Counted from the stretch's first letter, positions 1 to 11,190 are shown. The stretch: DNA of 64,000 nt from Arachis hypogaea (GCF_003086295.3 NC_092044.1:5482843-5546842); one strand, 5' to 3'. The notes: generated from the sequence alone by a model not told the origin. Translations and numbers: made by a program.

Positions 1-3000
1 TCATCAAAATGTATTCTCCTTGGCCAATCAGAGTGCACATCTCCTCATACTCGTTAGTATCGCCATTTGCGTCTTCCTTCAGTCTCGTCCCCCAAATGTA
101 GCACTTTTGTTTCATATCATCCGGAATTTGATTTATTCCCCCAGGAGTTTCAAACTTTGCAGAACTTTCTTCCCCAGTCTCCCTCTGAATTTGTTGACTT
201 TCGTCTTTTCCCTTTGCCGCACTGCTTGCTAATTTTTGGACCAAACTATCTAATTATTCTAGCATACTTGCAGTTTCTAGAGATTTTTCCCTTTCTGTCT
301 CCTGCGTTGATGCCCCCTCCTGGCTTGAATCAGTCAATCCAAGGCTGAATGATGGCATCTCTGAATCTGTTTTAGGAACATAGGTTGCTGTCCGTGCCAT
401 CATCAACAGGGCAGCAGCGTCTTCTGCGGCTGGATGACTGTGTCATGATGTATAAGAATAAGAGTAAGAATAAGAATATACGGATGATAAGCAAAGATTG
501 ATTTTAGTCTGATGAACTTACATTTTAGTTGGAGCTGGGGGAAGCATGGGTGTGGTTTCTTGAAGTTGTTTGGGGGGTTCAGGAGTGCTGCACAGTTACA
601 CAAAATTAATCTTGGCGTAAAAAAAAATTGATCAGGAACAATATACACCCAAACTGTTAGCAAATATACACCCAAACTCTAAACAAATATACACCCGATA
701 CTATTTCTTACGTTTCTGTAGTCCCTTCAATCCGTAGCATAGGGGTTGGTTCGAAATCTGTGTCAGTGGTTGTTTGGGATGCCGGCACAAAAATTTGGAT
801 CGGGACTCTAAACAAGAAGAAAAATGAAAGGTTAACAATGTATTTGAAAATAATAAGGTTATAAGGTTGAAATATTTTTGGAAAACTCACATTGCAAGCG
901 CTTCCGACGGTGCTTGTTCCCTCACAACCATCATATTCGAATCAGTCGGAATCAACTTAAAATACACCCAAAGAAGGTCAAAAAATACACCCGAACAATT
1001 CAAAAAGAAGACGGGCTTTGTTTTTTGAGAACTTACATACTTGCAGTTTTTGCTTTTTTTGCTGCCTTTTTTTTCTTGAATAAAATAATAAAGGGCTTTT
1101 TTTCTAAAAAAAATATATACAGAATTAGAAGTAGAAGGTAATAGAAGAACAAAAGTAACGGTTATTTGAAAGAGAAATTACATGCTCTGTGATGGCTGGT
1201 TTACACTACTCTGTTCTGTGTGTCCTTGAGAGGAAGGATCATCACTTCCCAAGTTCACAGCCGGTAGTCTAAACAGATTTCATGTTATTCAGACAAAATA
1301 AGGTACAAATATAAAATACACCCAAATGAATGCACGAGATACAACCAACCGAATGGACAATATACACCTAACAAAATACATCCAAATCTCAAATAATAAC
1401 AAGATTTTATTAAATAATAAAGCTTCTTACGTTTCAGAGGACACATAGCGACCTTCTGTCGATCGCAGTTCAGCTTGGTTCTCCCTGCGAAACAAGATAC
1501 AATTATTAGCAAATAAAACACAGCAAAATCTCAAATACACAGCCCAGCAAGACATACCCCTCTGCAGCAGATTTATCAACGTCTTCCCTTAGCAATTCAT
1601 CGAGTTCGTCACTTGATATTTCATATCTCTCACTACATTCATAAAATAAGATGTTAACAAAAATAATTACGATGATAGACCGTAATATAGCTTAAGAGGT
1701 ACTGTACCCGTCAAAGTATTGATCTTCTTCAGGAGGTGAATCCTCCACAACAACTTTTTTCTTTTTTTGTTGTGTTCTGGGTGGAAAAAAAAAAGAGCAC
1801 AATCAGAAATAAAAAATTAATTTTATCACAGAATATTATCCAAAGAAGTGCTTACTTTTTTGGTGTTGTTTTTGTTTTTTTCTTTTTCTTCTCCTTCTCT
1901 GCAGGTGATGATTATTCACTCCTATAAGTCAATAATAGACACTTCAGTTAATACACGAAATCTTTATAATGAAGCCAAAAGAAAGGAGTAATAATTTCAG
2001 GACATTACTTATCACTTGGTTCAAATTCAGATTCTGAATCAGAATCTGACTCCTCTTGCCTCTGCTTTCTTTTTCTGGAGTCCATTCTAGAAGACAAACA
2101 ATTGTCATTTAGAACATACTAAAAATACACCCAAATGAATTCACGAGATACACCCAACTGAATATACAATATACACCCAACGCAGCAAACGAAACACACC
2201 CTGCTTAATAAGCTACATACACCCAACGTGGACAAACAAAATACACCCAAACCGAAAAAGAAATTACACCCTAGTATGGTACTTACTTTTTCCCCTTTTT
2301 GCTGGGGTGTTTTCTTCCTGAATCCTCTGAGTCTTCTTGAGCTTCAGACTCAGAGGTAGAAGTGTCACTGTCAGTAGTTTCTGTCTCCGAAGACGATGTT
2401 GGGCTCGCCTTCCTTTTTTTGTTTTTTTTATTTCTTGTTTTTTTTCTTTTTTTTTATTTTTTTTCATTTTTTCTCTTGTCTCTGCCATCTTCACAATCCC
2501 CTAAAACATGAGATATTTTAGTTAGCAGCATTCGGGTAAATAAAATACACCCAACTTATTATGTTTACTTACCAAAATTTCCTCTCTTTCTTCAGTCATT
2601 CTTTCCACCAACTGCTCCTTAGTCCAGTTGGCAATCCAGGGCTTTGGTGGTCTTTCAGTCCTGTTATTGCCTTTGTTTTTTGAAAGATGAAAGTAGATTA
2701 TCATCAGGGCGAAGAGGCAGCCATTAATTGCCTTCTTCTTCTTCTCCTGGTAGTCTGTGATGCCCTTGACCATGAAGGTCAAAACATGCCCCCCCAGTTT
2801 CTCTCTGATATGCCGTCCATCATAAAAATTGGGGCCAGGTGCACGGGCGATATTTTGTTTATCGTCGTTGGCAAAAGGAACGCCATCTGTATGTAGAGGA
2901 TGAATATCCTCTTGAGCATCAGGCGTTCCTCTTCGTTGCCAATGCCGATTTCCATCATTTCATCGGTGAGACTTTTGAGGGTCTTACCCTGGAATCTTCT

Positions 3001-4205
3001 ATAAATTATTTTGTCATCATCAGAAAGTTTCTTATAGTCAACTTTCTCAGGAAATAGATCTCCTACAAAAAGGAAGACAACAAAGCATCCAAGTCGGTTC
3101 AAATACACCCAAGCATCAGGTTAATATACACCCAAGCAACAACTTAATATACATCTATAATTTTGAGCTAATTACCTGTTGCATTGATGCCAAGTGCATC
3201 ACCTATTTTTTTTGGGGTTATATGGAAAGAACCATATCCTGTCTTCAGTTTGTTCTCCCCAAGTTTGAAGTTGTTTGCCAGCTCCCTTAAGAGTTGGTGA
3301 TCCACCCTCAGTGGTGGGATGTGCATCAACCCACCGAATCCAAGATCCCTCACAATTGCCTTCTTCTCCTCAGTCATGTTTCTGAACTTGTCATTCAGGA
3401 GATGTGTGGCACATTTCAGGTCTTTAGTTTGGTTTCTTGCTGCCATTTTCTCTGAAACTAAAAATACACCCAAAGATATCAGTAATATACACCCATATAT
3501 ATATGACTCAGATACACCCATTGATAACAATTAAGATACATCCATTGATAACAGTAAGATACACCCATATATATGAGTCAGATACACCCAAAGATATTCG
3601 CAAGATACACTCATTCATAACAGTGAGATACACCCATAGATATTATTCAGATACACCCAAAGATGTCAAACAAGATACACCCATTGATTACAGTGAGATA
3701 CACCCATAGATATTATTCAGATACATCCATATAGATATCAGTCAGATATCACTCAACCATACTTCAATATCAAGCCACATTACAAGGTTAAGCAGTTTAC
3801 ACCCCCGAATCTACGGAATAAACCCCCAAAAATCAACAAAAATAGCAGGAGAACTTAGAATAACAATGTAGAACGACGTAGAACTTAGAAGAACGACGTA
3901 TAACTTAGAAGAACGACGTATAACTTAGAACAGTGTAACAAAGAAGCAAGAGTAATAGTAAACCCTAGAAGAACGACGTAGAAGAAAAGTAAAATATACA
4001 GTATTTTAATGGACTTACGTTGAGTATTCTTGGTTTGTTTTTTCTTTAGATTCTTCACAGAGAGGTTGATGGTGTTTTGATGCAGTTTTCGAACTACGAT
4101 TTCTATATTTTGAAACTTGATTTTCGCTCGAAAATGAGAGGGTTTCGTTGTTTTGAAAGCGCCTTGAGAAATGGAAGAAGTCGAAGAAGTGGAAGAGTCT
4201 GCCAT
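1..4205 (-). pseudogene. Many-exon Ulp1/PMD-like gene, 5' portion, frameshifted and stopped (runs off left edge)
   Basis: Minus-strand gene assembled from exons with good GT/AG junctions: 4205-4019 (starts MADSSTSS), 3451-3176, 3062-2573, 2500-2287 (Lys-rich), 2086-2009, 1921-1856, about 1776-1708, 1636-1558, 1494-1433, 1268-1182, 960-896, 808-712, 583-524, then about 439 to beyond position 1. Exons 2-3 carry a globular region with FGGLMHIPPL, ITPKKIGDALGI, FLLPTTINKISP and ERPPKPWIANW, which I recall from multi-exon legume genes whose carboxyl end is a Ulp1 (C48) cysteine protease. That domain would lie left of the window and is not seen. Middle exons are charged, low-complexity linkers. Two lesions are visible. 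The G-run of 7 at about 2789-2795 needs one more G to join WGG to the in-frame VLTFMVKG frame. A TAA at 254-256 interrupts an otherwise open frame around SMLE/LDSLVQKL. Probably transposon-derived or a decayed paralogue; the family name is from memory. Confidence 0.6.
3455..3745. repeat. Tandem array of about 14 ATACACCC-type units (22-26 bp) in intron 1
   Basis: Units read AGATACACCCA followed by 12-14 bp drawn from a few variants (TTGATAACAGT, TAGATATTATTC, AAGATAT...). The array fills much of the intron between the first two exons of the minus-strand gene. The same core in the same orientation recurs in nearly every other intron of that gene (about 640-690, 960-1000, 1315-1385, 2125-2265, 2545-2555 and 3100-3150). 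Confidence 0.85.
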
Positions 4206-4336
4206 ACGTAACCGTTCGAATGTTGAGCGCGTGATTTTGACGCGCTATCTTATCTCTCTTCATGCGCGTGATTTCTGTTTGGGCTGGGCCAACTTGTTTG
4301 CTTGTAGGCTTGTTTGTGTAGCAGACCCGTAAAAAT

Positions 4337-5507
4337 TAATATGTTGAAGCAAACATAAAGCAAGAACTAAGTACTAGGAGTAGGTATTTTTATTTCTCAA
4401 ATCTAAAGGAACTAAGGATAGTGGGGATCCCATATCTAAGGATTAAGGTGAGGCAAATTATATTTTGACCCAAAAGGAGAAAAATAAATATCTTATTTGC
4501 TAATGGGCCGGGTTGCAAATAATAGCTCTTTAGTCAAGTAATAGTGTTCTTTTAACAAACCTTTTCTATGACAAAAAAAAAAAAAACCCTTTTCTACTGT
4601 AGGGCTAAATTATTTTCGGCATATTCATGTTTTGACCTAGAAAGTTTTTTTTTTAAAATCTTATTCTATTCTATTCGGTTAAAAATCTCTCAACCCTAAC
4701 CCTACTCACAATCTAAAGTTCTAGATCCTACTCTATTCTACTCTACTTACAAGAAAATAATATTTTTTTAAAGCAAATATAAAATTTAATCATTGTAAAT
4801 TTTATACATAGTAATAAAATTTAATCATTCCAAATTACTAAATAAACTAATTAACTTAGTGATTACTCACTTACTTTAAGTTATTATACAAGGGAGATTG
4901 TAGGTTTAACTCTCACCTTCTTCTTCAATATATGTAGCTTTTTGGGCTTTGTTCAAAATAAAATTTGGAGAAGGAATGAAGAGAATGAAGATTTTGAGTT
5001 ATTTGTAAATTTTTTTCATTTAAATTTAACAAATTCAATAATTTATCATTTAGTTTTCATTGTGTCATCAAAAGGGTCACGTCAACAATGTGCAAAGTTA
5101 TCTGGCAGCTACTACCGCTACAAAAATTACTCAACCAACAAAAGGATAGAAATGATAATGAAACTTAATATTCGTGTATACAGATGACTTATTAAAAAAA
5201 TTAGAGTCTACATCTGTTTACCGTGTAAACATTCATATATACTTTTGTCTATTCTTCCATTTTTAAAATATATGTATTATATATCAAGGTGTGGGTGTAC
5301 TTTACCCTACCTACCCACAGCGAGTTGGTTCAGGTTGGGTACTCGCGAATAGAGTATATATTGTCAGCCTTAATGCATAGAGGTAGTCCAAAGCGTCTGC
5401 TTTTCACTCTTTGAAACACTCTCCCACCCATTTCTTTCACTCTCACTCTTGCCTCACTCTCCATAACACTCTCAACCCATTCAGCAGCGAGAAAGAACAA
5501 GGTGTCA
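4337..5507. repeat. Segmental repeat S, copy 1
   Basis: This block is nearly identical to about 22570-23858 and its first 400 bp are recognisable again at 11680-12110. The copies share the start (AATATGTTGAAGCAAACA) and both long copies stop being similar right after GGTGTCACCAT. Here the ABCC pseudogene follows directly; in the other copy AT-rich DNA follows. Relative to the 22.6-kb copy this one lacks about 100 bp around 4635. Short open frames inside (for example FVQNKIWRRNEEN) are shared only because the duplication is recent. No known protein is recognised. Confidence 0.8.
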
Positions 5508-6799
5508 CCATTAAGCCTAAAGGATCCAAGTTTGTTCTAATGCTATCCCTGAAAAAAGGTTGCTTCTTGAGGGATAATACTAAGCTTCATTCTCAAATCC
5601 TTCAACCCCAATGAGCATATGTCAATCTCATCAATAATAATGCTACCTCTTGAAGGCTGAACCAATTGAAACAGAGCACTTATAAGTGTTGTTTTTCCAC
5701 TTCCTGTCCTTACTACAACTCCCACTCTACTCCCTTCTTTGAATGTGCAAGTGATTCCTTTCAGGACTATTGGTGCATTCCGACGATATCTAATCTGAAA
5801 TCAATGTCAAAAAACAAGCTATTAGAATTGAATTTTTGATAGTATCAGTGTAAATGAATTAGTGAATAAGTTCATTCGATATACATATGATATATTTTTG
5901 GATTAGTTTTTTTACCTCTAAGGATTGAAGAAAGTGAATAAGTTCATTCCACAATAGCAGGAGGCTCAGCTGATGGTATGTGAATGAATTGTTTGATTCT
6001 TTCAAAGAGATAACATAGTTTGATAAGTTGCAAAACCATCTTGTCCAAAATATTTGTGCTTGTGTCAATGTGAATGCATAAGAAAGTGAAAGTCCCAAAA
6101 GCCCTGCACATACCATCCAACATTATCAATCCAGTATTAGCTTGTTAGTTACTATCTTTGATCAACGAAAACTACCGAATTGATAAACCATGATAACTGT
6201 TTTATTTATTATGTAACATTAGTATTACCTGGGAACACATAATCCATAGGAACTAGAATAAGTAACAAGGCTGCAGTGAAGACTGTCAAATTTTGAAGTG
6301 TTTCAATCCTTAGAGTCAACCATTCCATGGTCACATTAGAATGCATCTGTGTCCACAAGTTTTAGGTAGTTCTTGACAAATCCATCCACCATGTTGAATG
6401 CTCTAACAGTAACCACTCTAAGTGATGTCTCAACTGCAAAATTCATCATTGGTGCTTTGGTTGTTCCATTGATCCTTATTATTTCTCTTGTAGAGGCTTG
6501 ATAATATCCCTTCATATTAAAAATAATTAAAAAATAGTAATAATAAAATAAAGAGTATATACCCATTTTGGTCTTCAAAGAATTTCAAACCAGATATTTT
6601 AACAATTAATTCCGTCAGTCACTTAGGTCTTTGGCTCCGTCAACTCTAACGGAAGACAAAATGGACCCTGAAAACTCTAACATGGGACAAAATGATCCCT
6701 GACAACTCTAACAAGAGACAAAATGATCCCTGACCCCTTTATTTGAAAACGACATTGTTCTTCCCCAATTTTTATCATTTCTCGCATAACCCTAACATT

Positions 6800-7950
6800 C
6801 ATACTCTCCTTCTTCACCTTCATAGTCTTCTTTTCCATCTTTTCCTTCATTCTCTTTAGCTCCAAGATTAAGCCATGGTGTAATTGTCACACGTGTCGTA
6901 CCTACCTCAACATCTCATGAACCACACACTTTCTAAGGCTTTGTTTGGTTGGAAGGAAAGAAATAGAAAGGAAAGAAATAGAAAGGAAAGAAGAGAAAGG
7001 AAAGAAATTGAGTGGAATTTTATTTTCCTTAGATATGTTTGGATGAAAGGAAAATGAGGAGGAAGGAAATAGTATATAATGTTATGAAAAGACAATTTTA
7101 TCCTTAGATATTTTAAAATATATTAAAAAGTAGAGGGTAATATTGGAATATTGATATAAAACACATTTTCCTTCCATTTTCCATCCATTATTGGAAGGAA
7201 AAAATTTTTAATGGGTCCCACCTATTTTTTTACACTATTCATTTTTTCCCTTTGACTTTTCCATTCAACCAAACAAAGGAAAATAGTTATTTTCCTTTCA
7301 ATTTCTTTCCTTCCTATTTCCTTCCTCCCATTTTCCCCTCAAACAAACACACCCTAAATCTTTGTGACTGATACATCTACCTTCTTTGCACCTCACCCAC
7401 CAAAAGCATCAACTTCCACATCTTCGATAACATCACCTCCAACCCCGACAACGTCCATGACACCCTCAAGACCAAGTTTCACAACTACTGCAAGGGCATG
7501 CCTTTCTCCACTCTACGGCAAGCAATATAGATTGTTGGACATTAGGATGTCATAAGAAGATTCTCCTTCGATAGCATATGCAAATTCTCATTCGAAACAG
7601 ATACTGAGTACTTCATTCCTTCTTTTCCGGAGTCCAAGCTGGCAGATAGCTTTGACCTTTCATCTAAGCTATTAGTACAACAAACAGTGTCGCCGTTGCC
7701 GCTCATATGGAAACTGAAGCGGTTACTGAACATTGATTCGGAGAAGAAGCTGAAGGGAGCGATCGGAGTGGTGGACAATGTGGTCATGGAGATGATAAGG
7801 CAGAGGAGGAGGGAGATGACAACGACGATGATGGGTCTTAACAAATCAGACTTGCTGTCTAGATTCATGGGATCCATCGAAAACGACAACTAGTTGAGAG
7901 ACATAGGCATTAGTTTCCTGAGCATGAATTGGTTGAGAACAAGTTGAGGA
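6800..7950 (+). pseudogene. CYP94-type cytochrome P450 fragment captured in the Mutator-like element
   Basis: Reading on the plus strand gives a hydrophobic anchor (LSFFTFIVFFSIFSFILF), then CNCHTCRTYLNIS, LCD, YLLCTSPTKSINFHIFDN, ITSNPDNVHDTLKTKFHNY and GMPFSTL. After a gap it continues [68 protein letters not shown] and YLRDIGISFL-like sequence. This order matches the amino-terminal half of CYP94 fatty-acid omega-hydroxylases, which act at the ER on fatty acids or jasmonoyl-isoleucine. Roughly 75 residues are missing near 7515-7550. Two Trp codons have become TGA (6918-6920 and 7369-7371), and a TAG replaces Tyr before LRDIG. The heme-binding carboxyl half is absent, so it has no enzymatic function. 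The family call rests on remembered motifs. Confidence 0.82.
6937..7354. mobile_element. Tourist/PIF-Harbinger-like MITE inside the P450 fragment
   Basis: The ends are GGCTTTGTTTGG... and ...CAAACACACCC, complementary with mismatches. Purine-rich GGAAGGAAA at the left is mirrored by pyrimidine-rich TTTCCTTCC at the right. A TAA trinucleotide flanks both sides (6934-6936 and 7355-7357), as for PIF/Harbinger MITEs. Removing the element plus one TAA restores the P450 reading frame exactly (HFLNLCD). Confidence 0.8.
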
Positions 7951-8570
7951 TTTTTTTTGTAAACATTAAATTTATAGAGTGTGCATTGTGTAGTTTGAAG
8001 TTGCAGTGATAGACTGTTAGTGTTATGCGAGATATAATGGAAATTGGGAGAGAACAGTGTCGTTTCCGAATAGAGGAGATCAGGGACCATTTTGTCCCCT
8101 ATTAGAGTTGTCAGGGACTATTTTATCCTCTGTTAGAGTTAACGGAATAAAGGACCTAAATGACTGATGGAGTTAATTGTTAGAGACCAATCGAATAATT
8201 AATTTTAGTTGGGAACTAAAATGTCCAGTCTAAAATTCTTTAAGGACCAAAATGAGTATATACTCTGAAATAAAATAACATGGAGTCCAATGCAAATTTC
8301 ACAGTAAAAGTGGACAAACCTGAACGTATTTTGATGCTAGCGTAGCAGGAATTGCAACTATTAGAACTTGCCATGTGATTGAAGCCATTATAGCAATTAT
8401 CACGACAATTTCAATAGCTACAGATGCTGCAAAAGTGATGGAATAAGGTATATCAAGGTCCAGAATACTCAAAGCTGATGAAGCCTGCAAGTAAGGAGGT
8501 TATATTTTATGAGTTAGAATAATGATTAATTAACTCATAAAGAGTAAAGAATAACATTCATATTATAGTA

Positions 8571-8660
8571 CTCCCTCCATCTAATAATAACTATTCAGAT
8601 ATGTTGATTTTTTGATGGACCAATTTTGTCAATCCGATAGTTATTTTTGAACGGATGGAG
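8571..8660. mobile_element. Stowaway-like MITE, 90 bp
   Basis: CTCCCTCCATCTAATAATAA at the left and the complement of CTCCATCCGTTCAAAAATAA at the right, flanked by TA on both sides. Size, TIR start CTCCCTCC and TA duplication are diagnostic for Stowaway (Tc1/mariner) MITEs. It lies in an intron of the ABCC pseudogene. Confidence 0.9.
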
Positions 8661-9575
8661 TAGTTTATTTCCAATATAAAAAAGCCTTACTCGGATTAAA
8701 ATCCTTCCTAGTTCCTACAGAGGTTGAATCAAAGAACAATATAGAAGCATTGAAGATAGCCTTATTGAAACTAGAGAAGAAGGCTGATGAAGCTTTTAAT
8801 CCAAGAAGTCCAGATACCAAAGACCTCAGATACGCAAAAAAAGGCACTGCTAAATGAGACCAATGCATAAACTCCAATCAAAATAGCACTAGTCACTTTT
8901 GGCATCTCAACTACACTGAAAGGATCATCAAAGAGATAAATGTCAGCATCATTTTACACTGCTCTAGCTAGTTGAATCCTTTGCTTTTGTCCTCCACTCA
9001 TGTTGATCCCTCTCTGACCGATTTCTGTCAGATCCCCATGGCTTAAATCATTGATGTCCTTATCCAAGGCACAGGCCTTAATGGTATTCTGATATATTTT
9101 CTTGTCTATTGGCTTGCCAAAGAGTATGTTATCTCTAACTGTCCCACTTTGGATCCAAGAAATTTGATACATGTGCTATGGTGTCATATACATTAACTTG
9201 TTTTGCATTATCATAAAATGACATTTAAGAATAAGAAAAAATGTGTAAGATACTAAAATGATAAGATACACAATCAAAATAGTCCACAAATTTCTGGTAT
9301 GCTCGAAGTTATAAATATGAATTTGGCATGATAATAGACGAACAAGAACTTGTGGTGTTCAATAACACATTTCCTTAAATCTTTGGGAATCTCTCCAAGT
9401 ATTGCATGTAAGAGAGATGATTTTTCACCCCCAACTGGCCCACAACTGCTACTTTATGCCCCCATTTCACTTCCAAATTCACATCAGCTAAAGTTGGAGA
9501 CACTGATCCCTGATCCCAAGTAAAGTTTCCATCTTCAATTAAAGTTTCTACCTTCAATTTCTAGTTCCTACTTTC

Positions 9576-10254
9576 TAGCACAAGAAGATTAGAAGAGAAA
9601 GTTTCTAGAGATGATTATTTTTCTATATTTATTTTTTTTTATTAACAATGGGACTTAAAGTCCAAAAAAAAACAAACTAAAAGACAACGGTTTTTAAAAA
9701 TGAGATGCTCATAAAATTAGTATGAGGACGAAAAAAGATACAAAAAAAATAAATTTAAGAATACATAACAGGAAAAAAGTAAACTATGACCATAATTAAC
9801 CATTTTATCTGCATAAAAATTTGCTTTTCAAAACTGATGAAGTATTTTCCAGTTAATTAGTCTGCTGCACTTTTCTATAATTATCAAAATTTGAGCTCGA
9901 AAAAAATGTAAATTAATATCATCATAAAAAAAACCTTAACTGTAACAACTGAATTCATCTCCACAACCACATGATTATACTCCAGATTTACAGCAAAATT
10001 CACATCCATCCAAATTATCCAAAATTTTGCCGAAATAATCAAAGTAAAAATTAAGTTTGTATTAAAATCAGTTAAAAATCTTTCCTCCATTTCTCTAATA
10101 ATTCTTCTGCATGCTACCTTTTCATTCTTAATAACTTATAAAAGAAGTTTTGTGTTTGTGGATGATGCAAGTTTTGCTGCGTGTAATTTGCATTAACGGA
10201 TTATGGAAGCGCATATATACGATCAGAAAATAAGCATGGTTCATGGGTTAGATT
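9576..10254. other. AT-rich spacer without recognisable gene
   Basis: Low-complexity AT-rich DNA follows the upstream end of the ABCC relic. The stretch AAGAAGATTAGAAGAG at about 9581 also occurs upstream of the membrane-protein gene near 20848, suggesting an old duplication junction here. Nothing else is supported. Confidence 0.4.
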
Positions 10255-11190
10255 AGGGGTGTTTAAATTCAATCCGATCTAAATTAAATCGCTCATCCAA
10301 TCCAATCCAAATTAAAATCGATTACAACCATACTAATTCGAATTTGATTGAATTCTATTTTTGAGTTTTGTTAAGTAGACAATAACTTTTATAAACAATG
10401 TGAACAATAAGCTCTAGAATTTACCCAATAAAGTAAAAAAATACTCCACCCCAAATTACTTTTTGAACCTCAGCATTAAAATAATTATCTGCACACCTAG
10501 TGAATTAAACATCTAGCCATTATTAACTGTGCATGAGTAAATCGAATAAAAAGAAATAATTATTCAATTAAAAATAATGAACATAATCATCTGGATAGCT
10601 ATTGAATTGAACATCCGACATATCCATTATTCACATTGTTTAATATTCTTATTGTCTACCTATACTTTTCCTCTATTTTTTTTCAAACTGCTGGATCAGA
10701 TCGGATCGAATTTCGGATCTACTTTTTATAACTGATCAAATCCAATTCAAATCGCATAATGTGCTATAATATTATTATATTTACAATTGTACTTATAACA
10801 TGTTCAATTTATTATATATTTTTATATTATTTATGAATTATTATGATTTAATAAATATTGTATGTTCAAAATGTGATTTATTTATTTATTTTAACTAACC
10901 TATAATTTTATTTCTATTGTTATGTTATTGGCTTTTTTAAGATATTGTTATATACTTATATTATATTATTGTTGATTATTTAAAATGTAATGTTGAGACT
11001 TCTTATATGTATTTATTTTTTTTAATTTATAAAATCGCAAATCTAATATAGTCCAAACCGCTTAAAATTGGATCGGATCGAATTTAAAAAAAAACATCTC
11101 ATTCAAACTGTACCGTAAATAAAATTAATGTTCGAATGATAAATTTTTTATTCAAAAGTCAAAATTGATCCTGCACCACGAACACTCCTA
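10255..11190. mobile_element. TIR element with AGGGGTGTTT/AACACTCCT ends
   Basis: The element starts AGGGGTGTTTAAATTC and ends CGAACACTCCTA, an inverted pair. TAGATT lies on both flanks. Near both ends are GGATCGGATCGAAT-type motifs in opposite orientation. The core is AT-rich and noncoding. The same TIR type (TAGGGGTGTTC) bounds the element at 36656-38649. It is probably a hAT-type or similar non-autonomous element; the superfamily is not settled. Confidence 0.6.

Larger units (their letters stand above)
6551..8268. mobile_element. Non-autonomous Mutator-like element with about 240-bp TIRs and captured P450 fragment
   Basis: The ends are inverted copies: AGAGTATATACCCATTTTGG at the left and its diverged complement at the right, continuing with motifs such as CCGTTAACTCTAAC and CTCGCATAAC for roughly 240 bp. 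A 9-bp direct repeat AATAAAATA flanks the element (6542-6550 and 8269-8277). Long TIRs with a 9-bp duplication are the hallmark of Mutator-like elements. It sits inside an intron of the ABCC pseudogene, between the exons ending ASKYVQ and beginning GYYQAS. The interior is a CYP94-like gene fragment and no transposase is present, so it is Pack-MULE-like. Confidence 0.82.
5508..9575 (-). pseudogene. ABCC-subfamily (MRP-type) ABC transporter pseudogene
   Basis: Fragments appear in the right order on the minus strand. NBD1 start at 9557-9375 (FTWDQGSVSPTLADVNLEVKWG), with the Walker A lysine region broken by a 1-2 bp loss. NBD1 core at 9172-8954 ([17 protein letters not shown]; signature [15 protein letters not shown]), then a TAA and the Walker B region DADIYLFDDPFS. 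TMD2 follows directly (EMPKVTSAILIGVYALVS), then LGLKASSAFFSSFNKAIFN and LFFDST at 8877-8690, LSILDLDIPYSITFAASVAI at 8487-8317, [20 protein letters not shown] and [14 protein letters not shown] (6520-6231), [14 protein letters not shown] (about 6116-5940), and NBD2 5794-5540 with Walker [11 protein letters not shown]. Family proteins are about 1,500 residues. This copy lacks TMD0, TMD1, the stretch between NBD1 Walker B and TMD2, and the NBD2 signature and Walker B. Frameshifts lie near DTDA, ISL/ERIKQF, VG/RIL and GVGK. Intact members export glutathione or other conjugates, often into the vacuole; this one cannot function. Confidence 0.93.

Noticed and set aside
3455..3745. Regularly spaced repeat array resembling a CRISPR array
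   Set aside because: Eukaryotic context, unit core only 10-11 bp, and the spacers repeat among themselves. It is an intronic minisatellite.
4942..5187. Open frame shared with 23239-23490
   Set aside because: Shared because the whole 1.2-kb block is duplicated. AT-rich frame, no domain, ends at different positions in the two copies.
7542..7889. Minus-strand open frame with a hydrophobic stretch
   Set aside because: It is antisense to the CYP94 fragment, whose plus-strand frames carry recognisable ordered P450 motifs.
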